A stretch of 64,000 nucleotides of DNA from Anolis sagrei. Taxonomy: Eukaryota; Chordata; Lepidosauria; Squamata; Anolidae. Positions 35,367 to 48,300 of this stretch are shown here, one piece after another. The stretch spans positions 127,862,252 to 127,926,251 of the forward strand of contig NC_090026.1 of assembly GCF_037176765.1 (NCBI RefSeq). Direction: 5' to 3'. Every line of letters begins with the position of its first letter. Position 1 is the first letter of the stretch. The notes beneath the pieces were generated by a model that did not search any database, was not told the origin of the DNA, and worked only from the letters and a program-made list of their open reading frames with translations. The translations under genes and the position numbers were made by a program.

Positions 35367-38300
35367 ATAATAATAATAATAATAATAATAATCCTAGTCA
35401 CTTGGGAAGTGTCCGATGTGTGATCCAATACAACAACCAGTATAGTGATCTTGTTTGCTGTGTACTTATCTTGTTGTGTTGCAAAAAATAATAATCCAAT
35501 AGAATATGACTCTGAGGCTAGTGTCCGAGCCGTCACACAGCTGAAAAACCCACTGGGTGAGCTTAGGTAGGTCACACTCTCTCAGCCTTAAATGAAGGCA
35601 ATGCCAAACCTTTTCTGAACCAACCTAGCCAGGAAACGACTTGGAAGGCATACAAAAAACATTGCTACAAACTCTCTTCTGTATCCTTCCTGGCTCATCT
35701 CCTGTATCTAACAATAATAACGGTTATTATTGTTGCTACTATTTGTTACTTGCCTCGGAGGTCAAGTCAGGGTACAACCTAGTGTAACTGCAAGCCATAA
35801 GTTTGAACATTATATTCCTCAGTTTTATAAATTTGCTTACCATGCTGTCATTGAGAAAGCATTACAGAAGGAAACACATAATCTGGACAAACATTCCCTC
35901 CTGAATTTTCAGTATGTACAGAATACAATTGCAACTATAGATTTTTAAAAATCTCAATTGTTTTCATTGAGAACAATGGGAATGTATTGTCTAAGGCTTT
36001 CATGGCCAGAATCACTGGGTTCTTGTGAGTTTTCTAAAATCATACCAGTAAATAAAGAACAACACTCAAAAACAGGGGAATTCCGGACGAGAAACAATCA
36101 AGGCCAGCAAATCGCCTCCCAACAAAGGATTCCCCCTGGCAGTAAGAAGCCAGACCTTGAAAACTGCTAATCAAGGTGGCCAATTGCTACATTTCATACC
36201 TACCTCCAACAGACAACAGTTCTTTCTCCAACCTTGGACATTCCACAGATATATAAACTCCATTTTCCTAGACCTCTCAACCACTGGGGATGCCTACCAT
36301 AGATGTGGGTGAAACGTCAGGAGAGAATGCTTCTGGAACATGGCCATACAGCCCGGAAAACTCAAACAACCCAACGAAAGGAATGCTTTAGCAAATGGCA
36401 AGGATACATTCCCTGAGTTTCAGAAAGGAGGTTTTTTATGAGACCCCATTTGATCCACCTAACAAGACGAAATGAAATAATACCAGGAAGGTATGAGAAG
36501 CCAGTTGCCAGCTTCCAAACTATATCATCAGTCTGAAAAATTCCTTACCTGTCGCTTCTCTAAAGTCCTTTCCCAACACAATAATGCAACGAGGTTAGAC
36601 TATCTGCTGAGCCACGAGCTGTTCTCGATCTCACAGGTAGAAAAGCAACAGGAGGAGAGCGTCCGGCTATTTCCGAGCGTCTAAAGCCTTAAATTCCCCA
36701 TCCTTCACCTTGAGACGGCCAATGAGAAGCCGTCCTCTCAAATCCATAATCACATCCCGCTGTTTCCTAATCACCTTCACAAAGCACACCTTTGGGTTCA
36801 AAGAGAACACTACCTTCAAAGAGAAGGCATTTGACGTGCACGCAGGAACCCTGCAATAGTTATTTATTGGGTGCTTTCCATCATTTATCCGCTCTAGAAA
36901 GAAGCCATATATTGGAAGTCCAAAGGAGTCACGTAAAACAAACACATTTTCAAGAATGCAGTTGATACATACCCAAGATTTATAGAATGAATAGCTATTA
37001 TTATTTTACTGACACAAAAAATACAATATGTCACAGCAAACGAGATCTCTATGCTGGATTTCGTATCACAAAATCACAAGTCAAACACTTCCCAAGTATT
37101 TAGGATTGTGTGATGTATTTTCGAATGATGCACACAGATCCAAGTCAAGTGGCATTTTGCAGTTGACAGATTTTTGATTTTGTCAATGTGTATTGTTTCC
37201 AAATGTGTTTTATCAATGTGTATTGTTTCATCTCAAGAACAGACAAGCATCCTGAGCTCTGAGTATCACCTGGAAAGGAATCCCACTGGAGCACTGCAGC
37301 GCAACCAAATACCTGGGAGTCACTCTGGACCGTGCTTTGCCTGAACATCAAGCAAAAAGTGGGTGCTAGAAACAATATAATACGAAAGCTGACTGGCACA
37401 ACTTGGGGATCACAACCAGATACAGTGAAGACATCTGCCCTTGCGCTATGCTACTCTGCTGCTGAGTATGCATGCCCAGTGTGGAACACATCTCACCACT
37501 CTAAAACAGTGGATGTGGCTCTTAATGAGACATGCCGCATTATCACGGGGTGTCTGAGCCCTACACCACTGGAGAAATTACACTGCTTAGCCGGTATTGC
37601 CCCACCTGACATCCGCCGGGAAGTCGCAGCCAATAGTGAAAGGACCAAGGCAAAGACATCTCCAGCTCATCCCCTGTTTGGGTATCAGCCAGCACGTCAA
37701 TGACTTAAATTAAGTAATAGTTTTCTAAGATCTACAGAGACACTCGCTGGAACACCTCAGCAAGTGAGAGTCCAAAAGTGGCAGGCTCAAACCCAGAGCC
37801 TCAATCAATGGCTGATGCCAGATGAGAGACTCCCCCCTGCGCACACAGAAAACTGGGCGACTTGGAAGGAGCTGAACAGACTGCACTCTGGCACCACGAG
37901 ATGCAGAGCCAATCTTAAGAAATGGGGCCACAAAGTGGAATCCACAACATGCAAGTGTGGAGAAGAGCAAACTACAGACTACCTGCTGCAATGCAACCTG
38001 AACCCTGCCACATGCACCATGACCTCCTTGCGGCAACACCAGAGGCACTCCAAGTGGCCAGATACTGGTCAAAGGACACTTAATCAACTACCAAGCTTTC
38101 AGACTCTGTGTCTTTTGTATGTTTCTTTGTTTGTTCTGTCAAAAATGTAATACAACTGTTCGGTTGCCTGACACGATAAATAAATTGTTTCCAAATGCCA
38201 GCTGAGATCTTTTGGCACGGCACCCAGTGTGCCGATGACCACTGGGACCACCTGTACTGGTTGATGCCAGAGCCTTTGCAGTTCAGTTTTGAGGTCCTGA

Positions 38301-39333
38301 TAACGGCTGAGTTTTTCCTGTTGTTCCTCAATGTGACTGTCACCTGGTATGGCGACATCAATAGTCCAAACTTTCTTCTTTTCCACCATCGTGATGTCTG
38401 GTGTATTGTGTCCCAAAACTTTGTCAGTTTGGATTCGAAACTCCCTATTTTTGCATGTTCATTTTCCACGACCTTTGCAGGTTTATGATCCCACCAATTC
38501 TTGACTGCTGGTAGGTGGTCCTTGTGACATAATTCCAATGAATCATTTGGGCCACAGAATTGTGTTTTTGTTTGTAGTCTGTTTGTGAGATTTTCTTGCA
38601 GCAGCTGAGGATAGATCCATGGTTTCATCAACTTCCTTGCACAGTCTGCATTTTTGGGTCCTGGCCTTAATGGCATTGGTTCTGATGGCTTGCTCCTGGG
38701 CTTCAAGAATCAGGCCTTCTTCTGTCTCCTTCTTCAGGGTTCCATTTGTGAGCCATCACCAGGTCTTCCCCTTATCAACTTTTCCTTCAATTTTGTCAAG
38801 GAACTGCCCAGGCAATGCTTTGCTGTGCCAGCTGTCAGCTCTGGTTTGGAGTGCAGTTTTCTTGTACTAATTCCTTGTTTGCTTTTGTTGTTGTTATTTG
38901 AAACACCATAAGATGAGTCCACAGTACACACTCTACTAGCTGTTTTATTGGATCACACGTTGGCCACTTCCCAAGTGTCTAGGACTGTGTGATGTATCGG
39001 TGACTAATGCGTGCAGATCCCAGTAAGGTGGCCTTTTGCAGCTGGCAGGTTGTGATTTTGTCAGAGCCGATTGTATTTAAGTACACGCCAAGGTCTTGAG
39101 GCACTATACCCAGTGTGCCGATCACCACAGGGACCAACTTGACTGGCTTGTGCCAGAGTCTTTGCAGTTTGATTTTTAAATCCTCATATCATGTCAGCTT
39201 TTCCAGTTTTTTCTCTGCAATCCTGCTGTCACCTGGGACTGCAACATTGATGATCCATACTTTGTTTTTCAACACGATCGTGAGATCAGGAGTCTTGTGC
39301 TCCAAAACTCTGTCTGTCTGAAACCGGAAGTCC

Positions 39334-39373
<40 letters not shown>

Positions 39374-42300
39374 GGGATTCAGGTATAAAATGCAATTCAT
39401 TGATGGTTCATATACACCTTCTACACGTAGTCTGTGGTTAACTTTGCATAATATTTTTAATAAATTGTGTGTTTGACACAAAACTATCCAAAAGCAAAGA
39501 TGTCACCATCCCAGCAAATCATGGGGACAATTTTTGATGTTCTTCCCCAGAGAGAAATGAGATATGAAGCAGTTATTCCTCTCCTTGCTTTTCCCCTTTT
39601 AACTCCTGATGTCTATTCATCTTTCATATCTTTTAAGACTATCAGCTGCAAACAGAGGCAGTCTTATTTTTCCTCAATCCACTTTGGTGGCCTTTTTCTG
39701 GCCAGAGAACAAGACAAGAATGCCTCTGGTCATCCAGCAAATATATCATCTGCATGTTTTTAGCCTTTCGTTGCATTAAGGCACGATCCCTGCTCTCTTT
39801 GTTCAGCTCCAATTTAGGAAGAAATTCTGGACTCATCACAGAGGCCAAAAATGACAGAACCTTTACTCCTTAAAAATGCATAATTGATTACTCTGTTCAG
39901 AAACCTTACTTTGGACAGTTTTCCTATGACCAGCATACCATAGAATCATTGAGTTGGAGGAGTCCTGCTGGGCCATCCAGTCCAACACCATTCTGCCAAG
40001 AAGCAGGAAAATTGCATTCAAAGCGTCCCCGACAGATGACCATCCAGCCTCTATTTAAAACCCTCCAAAGAAGGAGCCTCCACCACACTCCGGGGCAGAG
40101 AGTTCCACGTAGTCTGTGTGCATTCAGAAGAAGACCTACGAGAAGCTTGGGCTCTCATTCAACATCGATAAAACCAAAGTGCTCTTCCAGCAGTCACCAG
40201 CCACTCCCTCTGCAATGCCAGAAATACAGCTTAATGGTGTAACATTAGAAAATGTTTACAATTTCCACTCCCTTGGCAGCCACCTCTCCACCAAAGTCAA
40301 CATTGACCCCGAAATACAACACCGCCTGAGCTCTGTGAGTACAGCATTCTTCTAAATGAAGCAGAGAGTGCTTGAGGACCGGAGTATGTGTAGGAATACC
40401 AAGGTGCTTGTTTATAAAGCCATTGTCCTCCCAACCTTGCGAAACGTGGACTGTTTACAGACGTCACACTCAACTCCTGGAAGGATTCCATCAACGCTGC
40501 CTTTGAAAAATCTTGCATATTATTTGAGAACACAGACATGCTGGACCACACCAACAACCACCATGTCAGACTACACAGAGAAGCCATTGAAATCCACAAG
40601 CATGTGGACAATTTCAACAGAAAGGAAGAGACCATGAAAATGAACAAAATCTGGCTACCAGTATTAAAAAAAACTCTAAAATTACAACAGCAAAACAGCA
40701 GAGAGGAAACAACCAGGCACATCTTAACACCTCTCAACAAAAGAATTTCCCAGGCTCAGCCAGGCCTTCAAATGCTAATGAAGGTGGTCAGTTGAAACAT
40801 TCACACCTAGCTCCAGCAGAGGAGAGCTCTTTGCCCCACCCCAGCCATTCCACAGATATATAAACCCATTTTCCTAATTCCAACAGACCTCACTACCTCT
40901 GAGGATGCTTGCCATAGATGCAGGCGAAACGTCAGGAGAAATGCCTCTAGAACATGGCCATATAGCCCGAAAAAACCCACAAGAATCTTGCAAATCTCTT
41001 GGGAAGACAGGCAGACAAATGTCAGTGTGCTGGAAGAAGCAAAGACCACCAGCATTGAAGCGACCACCAGCAATTGATCCTCTGCCATCAACTCCGCTGG
41101 ACTGGCCATGTTGTCCAAATGCCTGATCACCGTCTCCCAAAGCAGTTGCTCTACTCCCAATTCAAGAATGGGAAGCATGCTGTTGGTGGACAGAAAAAGA
41201 GATTGAAATGTGGGCTTAAAGACAACCTTAAAAACTGTGGCATAGATACTGAGGACTGGGAAGCTCTGGCCCTTGAGCGCTCTAACTGGAGGTCAGCTGT
41301 GACCAGCAGTGCTGCAGAATTCGAAGAGGTACGAATGGAGGGTGAAAGGGAGAAACGTGCCAAGAGGAAGGAGCGTCAAGCCAACCTTGACTGGGACCAC
41401 CTTCCACCTGTAAACTGGTGTTCTCACTACGGGAGAACATGCAGGTCAAGAATAGGGCTCCACAGCCACCTACGGACTCACCACCAAGACACTGGACTTG
41501 GAGGACCATCATCCTCGGGCTACGAGGGATCACTTAAGTAAGTAAGTAATGCATAGAAAATACTGGATGGGAAAAGATAATCATAGGAGTAGATCAAAAG
41601 CATGCAAGCTTAAAGGGAGAGAAGGCAGAAGAGCAGTTTGGCATCTGGAGAAAAGAAGATTAGGAGCCAGTCCTCATTGTACCCTGAAGAAAGGTTTCTC
41701 CGCTTAGGCAGTTTTAATCGCCTTTCCTATTTATAGCATGTCTTTCTGCAAGTTCACCTTTCCCAGACTTCGGTAATAGGAAGCCAAGGGCAGCAAAAAG
41801 GAGGAAAACATGTTTAGTTTTGAAAGGGCTAAAGACAAATGCAAAGAAACCGATGGTGATTTCAACACACATTTTCGACTGCTTTCTACTTTAGGTTTTT
41901 GCACTTCTGGAATCAATCCGTCGATACAGAGGTTGCAGAATTATGGCAACCTTAAGAGAGATCCCATCCAAGGTTTCCTGGGGCTGAGAGTATGTAGCTC
42001 CCATAGAAAGACAAGGAATAAGGCAGTACATCTATATAAACAAAAATGTAATGTTCGTTTGTGGGATTAACAGAACTCAAAAACCACTGGATGAATTGAC
42101 ACCAAATTTGGACACAACACACCTAACAACCCAATGTATGTCCTTCACTCAAAAAAATTGATTTTGTCATTTGGGAGTTGTAGTTGCTGGGATTTATAGT
42201 TCACCTACAATCAAAGAGCATTCTGAACTCCATCAACGATGGAATTGAACCAAACTTGGCACACAGTTCTCCCATGACCAGGAGAAAATACTGGGAGGGT

Positions 42301-45300
42301 TTGGAGGGTTGAGTTTGGGAGTTGTAGTTCACCTACCTCCAGAGATCACTGTGGACTCAAACAATGATGGGTCTGGACTAAACTCTACACGAACACTCAA
42401 TATGCCCAAATGTGAACACTGGTGGAGTTTTGGGAAACTAGAATCTTGACATTTGGGAGTTTTAGTTGCTGGGATTTATAGTTCACCTACAATCAAAGAG
42501 CATTCTGAACCCCACCAATGATGGAATTGAACCAAACTTGGCACACAGTTCTCCCATGACCAACAGAACATACTGGAAGGGTTTGTTGGGCAGTGTCCTT
42601 TGGTTTTGGAGTTGTAGTTCACCTACATCCAGAGATCACTGTGGACTCAAACAATGATGGGTCTGGACCAAACTCTACACGAATACTCAATATGCCCAAA
42701 TGTTAACTCTGGTGGAGTTTGGGGAAAATAGAATCTCGACATTTGGGAGTTGTAGTTGCTGGGATTTATAGTTCACCTACAATCAAAGAGCATTCTGAAC
42801 CCCACCAATGATGGAATTGGGCCAAACCTCACACACAGAACCCCTATGTGGGCCACAGCAACGCGTGGCAGGGGACGGCGAGTAGCAGATAAAGAGCTAT
42901 CAAAGAGCATAGATGCTCTCCCCAAGAGCAGAGTTTATCCATTCCCATGAAGAACCAATATGATGACAAATGGATGGATTGGGGTGGCACCCACATTCGT
43001 GGCAGGCGTAAGGTTGCTTTACTCACCGTGACCAAAGCTTAAAAGGCTATTTCTCTCCAGGTCACATGGGCAGCTGAAAAGGGAGCACGGGTTTGTGTAA
43101 TTTGCTTTGGACAACTTGCTTGACGGGTAGTTTGCTTACGAAGCAATCCCTTCTCCTTGGCTGCTGGGCATGCAGAGTTTGATAAACCAGGGATTACAAG
43201 TTAAACAGGATGGTTGTTTGTCTTTTCAACACCTTCCTCTTTTCACAAACCATTCAGTACTGAATATCACATCCCTCATGTCAAAGGATGCATCTACACT
43301 GCAGAATTAATGCAGTTTGACACCACTTGAACTGCCACATGGCTCAATGCTTTGGAATCAGGGAAGTTGTAGTTTTCTAAGACCTGAGGGAAGGGAGGGA
43401 GGGAGGGAGAAGGAAAGAAAGACAAAAGGGAAGGAAGGAAGGAAGGAAGGAAGGAAGGAAGGAAGGAAGGAAGGAAGGAAGGAAGGAAGGAGAGCAGGAG
43501 GGAAAGAGGAAAGAGGGAAGGAAGGATGAAAGGGTGGAAGGGAAGGATGGAAGGAGAAAGAGGGAGAGAGGGAGGAAAGAGGGAAGGAAGGATGAAAAGG
43601 AGGAAGGGAAGGATGGAAGGAGAAAGCGGGAGAAAGGGAGGAAAGAGGGAAGGAAGGATGAAAAGGAGGAAGGGAAGGATGGAAGGAGAAAGAGGGCGAG
43701 GGAAGGAGTGAGGGAAAGAGGGAAGAAAGGAAAGACAAAAGGGAAGGAAGGATGAAATGGTGGAAGGGAGGGAGGAAGGAAAAGGAAAGGATGGAAGGAC
43801 AAAAGGGTGGCAGGGAATGGAGGGAGGGAGAAAGAGGGGAGGGAGGGAGGAGAAGGAAAGACAAAAGGAAGGGAGGGAGGGAAGGAAGGATGAAAGGGAG
43901 GAAGGGAAGGATGGAAGGAGAAAGAGGGAGAGAGGGAAGGAGGGAGGGAAAGAGGGAAGAAAGGAAAGACAAAAGGGTGGAAGGGAGGGAGGGAGGGAAA
44001 AGAAAGGATGGAAGGACTAAAGGGTGGTAGGGAATGGAGGGAGGGAGAAAGAGGGAAGGGAGGGAGGGAGGAGAAGGAAGGAAGGAAAGACAAAGGGGAA
44101 GGAAGGAGAAAGAGGGAGAGCGAGAGGGAGAGAGGAAATAGGTAAGGAAGGATGAAAGGGTGGAAGGGAAGGATGGAGGGAGAAAGAGGGAGAGAGGGAG
44201 GAAAGAGAGAAGGAAGGACGAAAGGGTGGAAGGGAAGGATGAAAGGAGAAAGAGGGGGAGAGGGAAGAAAGGAAAGACAAAAGGGAAGGAAGGATGAATT
44301 GGTGGAACTACAAGAGAGGAGATTCCATCTGAACATTAGGAAGAACTTCCTGACTGTGAGAGCCGTTCAGCAGTGGAACTCTCTGCCCCGGAGTGTGGTG
44401 GAGGCTCCTTCTTTGGAAGCTTTTAAACAGAGGCTCGATGGCCATCTGTCAGGGGTGATTTGAATGCAATATTCCTGCTTCTTGGCAGGGGGTTGGACTG
44501 GATGGCCCATGAGGTCTCTTCCAACTCTTTGATTCTATGATTCTATGATTCTAAGGGAGGGAGGGAGGAAAAAGAAAGGATGAAAGGACAAAAGGGTGAT
44601 AGGGAAGGGAGGAGAAGGAAGGAAAGACAAAAGGGAAGGAAGGAAGGAGAAAGAGGGAGAGTGGGAGGGAGAGAGGAAAGAAAGAAAGAAGGAAGTATGA
44701 AAGGATGGTCTTTCCCTGCCAAAAAAGGAATGGGGATTCACTAAACAACTCCCAAGATTATATTGCATTCAGCCATGGCAGTTCAAGTTGTGTCAAACTG
44801 CATTAATTCTACAGTGTAGATCAGCGTTTCTCAACCTGGGGGTTAGGACACCTGGAGGGGTCGCGAGGGGGTGTCAGAGGGGTCACCATAGACCATAAGG
44901 AAACACAGTATTTTCTGTTGGTCATAGGGGTTCTGTGTGGGAAGTTTGGCCCAGAATGCTCTTTGCAATCAGAATGCTCTTTGATTGTAGGTTAACTATA
45001 AATCCCAGCAACTACAAGTCCCAAGTGTCAAGGTCTCTTTCCCCCAAACTCCACCAGTTTTCAAATGTGGGCATATTGAGGATTTGTGCCACGTTTGGTC
45101 CAGATCCATCATTGTTTGAGTCCACAGTGCTCTCTGGATGTAGGTGAGCAATAACTCCAAAACTCAAGGTCAATATCCACCAAACCCTTCCAGTATTTTC
45201 TGTAAATTTGGGCATATTGGGCATTTGTGCCAAATTTGGAACAGTGAATGAAAACACATCCTGCATTTCAGAGATTTATATTATGATTCATAACAGTAGC

Positions 45301-48300
45301 AAACTTACAGTTATGAAGTAGCAACAAAAATAATGTTATGGTTGGGGTCACCACAACAGGAGGAACTGTATTAAGTGGTTGGGGCATTAGGAAGGTTGAG
45401 AACTCTGTGGTTACACACTGGTGTGGCACTAGTGGATGTGCAATAGTGATTAGAATGTGGAAGGATTAGTACTTGTTTTGTAATGTGTATATATATATAT
45501 GTGTGTGATTGGGGACGGCATTTAATTTCTTTGTACGTTGCACAATAACAATAAAGTTATTCTACTCTATTTTTAAATAACTGAATAGCCATCTGCCAGG
45601 AGGGCTTTGATTGGATCTTTCTGTATGACAGAAGAGGGTGAGACTGGATCCAGGCTCTTTATGGTCTCTCCCAACTATGATTCATATTTATGTCCCGCAC
45701 ACCTGCTCTCGAATTATGCACAAGGTCAAGTTATGCATGGATATGTATACACGGTACAATGTACAATGACAATAAACGTGTGTGTGTGGGTATATATAGA
45801 GAGCTGAACCCTAAGGGTTTGCCTAAAACAGTGCAACTACCAGCCGGAAGTTCAGCGTTTCCCTGGGGGGGTTGAGAGGGGGGGTCAGAGGGGTCACCAA
45901 AGACCATCAGAAAACACAGTATTTTCTGTTGGTCATGGAGGTTCTGTGTGGGAAATTTGGCCCAATTCTATCATTGGTGGGATTCAGAATGCTCTTTGAT
46001 TGTAGCTGAACTATACATCTCAGTAACTACAATTCCCAAATGTGAAGGTCTATTTTCCCCAAACTCCACCAGTGTTCACATTTGGGCATATTGAGAACTT
46101 GTGCCAAATTTGGTCCAGATCCATCATTGTTTGAATCCACAGTGCTCTCTGTTTGTAGGTAAACTACAATTCCAAAACCCAAGGTCAATGCCCACCAAAC
46201 CCTTCCATTATTTTCTGTTGGTCATGGGAGTTCTGTGTGCCAAGTTTGGTTCAATTCCATCGTTGGAGAAGTTCAGAATGTGCTTTGATTGTAGGTGAAC
46301 TATAAATCCCAGCAAGTACTACTCCCAAATGACAAAATCAATCCCCACCAACCTCACCAGTATTCAAATTTTGGCATATTAGGTATTTGTGCCAAATTTG
46401 GTCGAGTGAAGGAATTCATCTTGCATATCAGTAAGAACTGACCACGGAACAACAGACTGGTTCAAGATTGGGAAAGGCGTCCGGAAAGGCTGCATCCTCT
46501 CACCCAACCTTTTTAACTTGTATGCAGAACACATCATGCGAGGATGTGCGGGGCTTGAAGAATGCAAAGCTGGGGTGAAAATTGCTGGAAGAAACATTAA
46601 CAACCTCAGATATGCAGATGACACCACTCTGATGGCCGAAAGCGAGGAGGAGCTGAGGAGCCTTCTAATCAAGGTGAAAGAAGAAAGTGCAAAAGCCGGG
46701 TTGCAGCTAAACGTCAAAAAAACCAAGATTATGGCAACAAGAATGATTGACAACTGGAAAATAGAGGGAGAAAATGTGGAGGCCGTGACAGACTTTGCAT
46801 TTCTAGGCGCAAAGATGAGTGCAGATGCAGACTGTGGCCAGGAAATCAGAAGACGCTTCCTTCTTGGGAGGAGAGCAATGTCCAGTCTCGATAAAATAGT
46901 AAAGAGTAGAGACATCAGACTGGCAACAAAGATCCATTGCCTAGTCAAAGCCATGGTCTTCCCTGTAGTCACCTACGGATGTGAGAGCTGGACCTTCAGG
47001 AAGGCTGAGCGAAGGAAGATCGATGCTTTTGAGCTGTGGTGCTGGAGGAAAGTGCTGAGAGTGCCTTGGACTGCGAGAAGATCCAACCAGTCCATCCTCC
47101 AGGAAATAAAGCCCGACTGCTCACTGGAGGGAAGGAGACTAGAGACAAAGTTGAAGTACTTTGGCCACATCATGAGGAGACAGGAAAGCCTAGAGAAGAC
47201 AATGATGCTGGGGAAAGTGGAAGGTAAAAGGAAGAGGGGCCGACCAAGGGCAAGATGGCTGGATGGCATCCTTGAAATGACTGGACTGACCTTGAAGGAG
47301 CTGGGGGTGGTGACGGCCAACAGGGAGCTCTGGCGTGGGCTGGTCCATGAGGTCACGAAGAGTCGGAGACGACTGAACGAATGAACAACAACATCAGATA
47401 TTTACATGACGATGAAGAAGCAATGAAAATAATGTTATGGTTGAGGGTCAGCACAACATGAGGAACTGTATCAAGGGGTCATAGCATTAAGGGGGTTGAG
47501 AAACACTGTTGTAGTTTTACAATTCAAATGAAAAGTGGCAGTTCAAGAGCAACTTTCGAACTTGTATAAAATTGAAGTTAAGATGCAGCGGCTTGGTCTT
47601 CAGACTGAAGTGCCTCCTGATGGCAAGCAGCCAAGGCTCGAGGAAGCAATTAATTCCACTTTCCAGAGCCTGCCCATGCTTATAATCAATGGAACTAGTT
47701 ACTACAAGAGCTCGGCATGTGAATTTCCCCGTGGAAGCCAGCAGTAATTGAGTCTTTCCTGCTTCGGTTGTCTTCATACAATGCTCAATGGGGAATTATA
47801 TGAAAATAGAAGTCACCCTGCTCAAAACACGAGACAACGCATGAGTTATAATCACTGGCACTACACATAAGATACTCCAGCAGTTAAATCTGGCACTGTT
47901 ATTCGAGTCTTTTAAACGCTGTACAGATTTTTGAAACTAAGGATTTGAAGAGTAATGTGTTCCAAAGACAAATTCATTTAAACTATACAACTAGCTTCGA
48001 AATGACAAGTGGTGGAAAGGTAACATTTTGGTGCCGCTGCTTTCTCTTTATTATCATTATTATTTATCCTCAGGGTATATAGTTTATTGTGACAGGTAGT
48101 TGCTAAGAGTGCATACTAATCTTGCAAAACAGCAACCGCAAAGCAAGCACGCCCTTTAAGCAATTTCATTTTCACCGCCCCCGCTCTATTAAGCATCCCC
48201 AAAGCATTTAAATCAGGCATGAGTAAAACTTGGGCTCTCCAGGTGTTTTGGACTCCAACTCCCACAATTCCTAACAGCCTACTGGTTGGGAGTTGAAGTC

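Noticed and set aside
36667-36945. 92-residue minus-strand frame as a GUK1 internal exon
   Set aside because: It has no kinase similarity, and GUK1 is complete without it. Only the nearby splice-donor-like site was kept as a weak lead.
43377-44336. 319-residue Ser/Pro/Phe-rich open frame on the minus strand
   Set aside because: It is a translation of a CCTTC/CCCTC repeat; all three frames are open and equally low in complexity, and there is no splice or start context.
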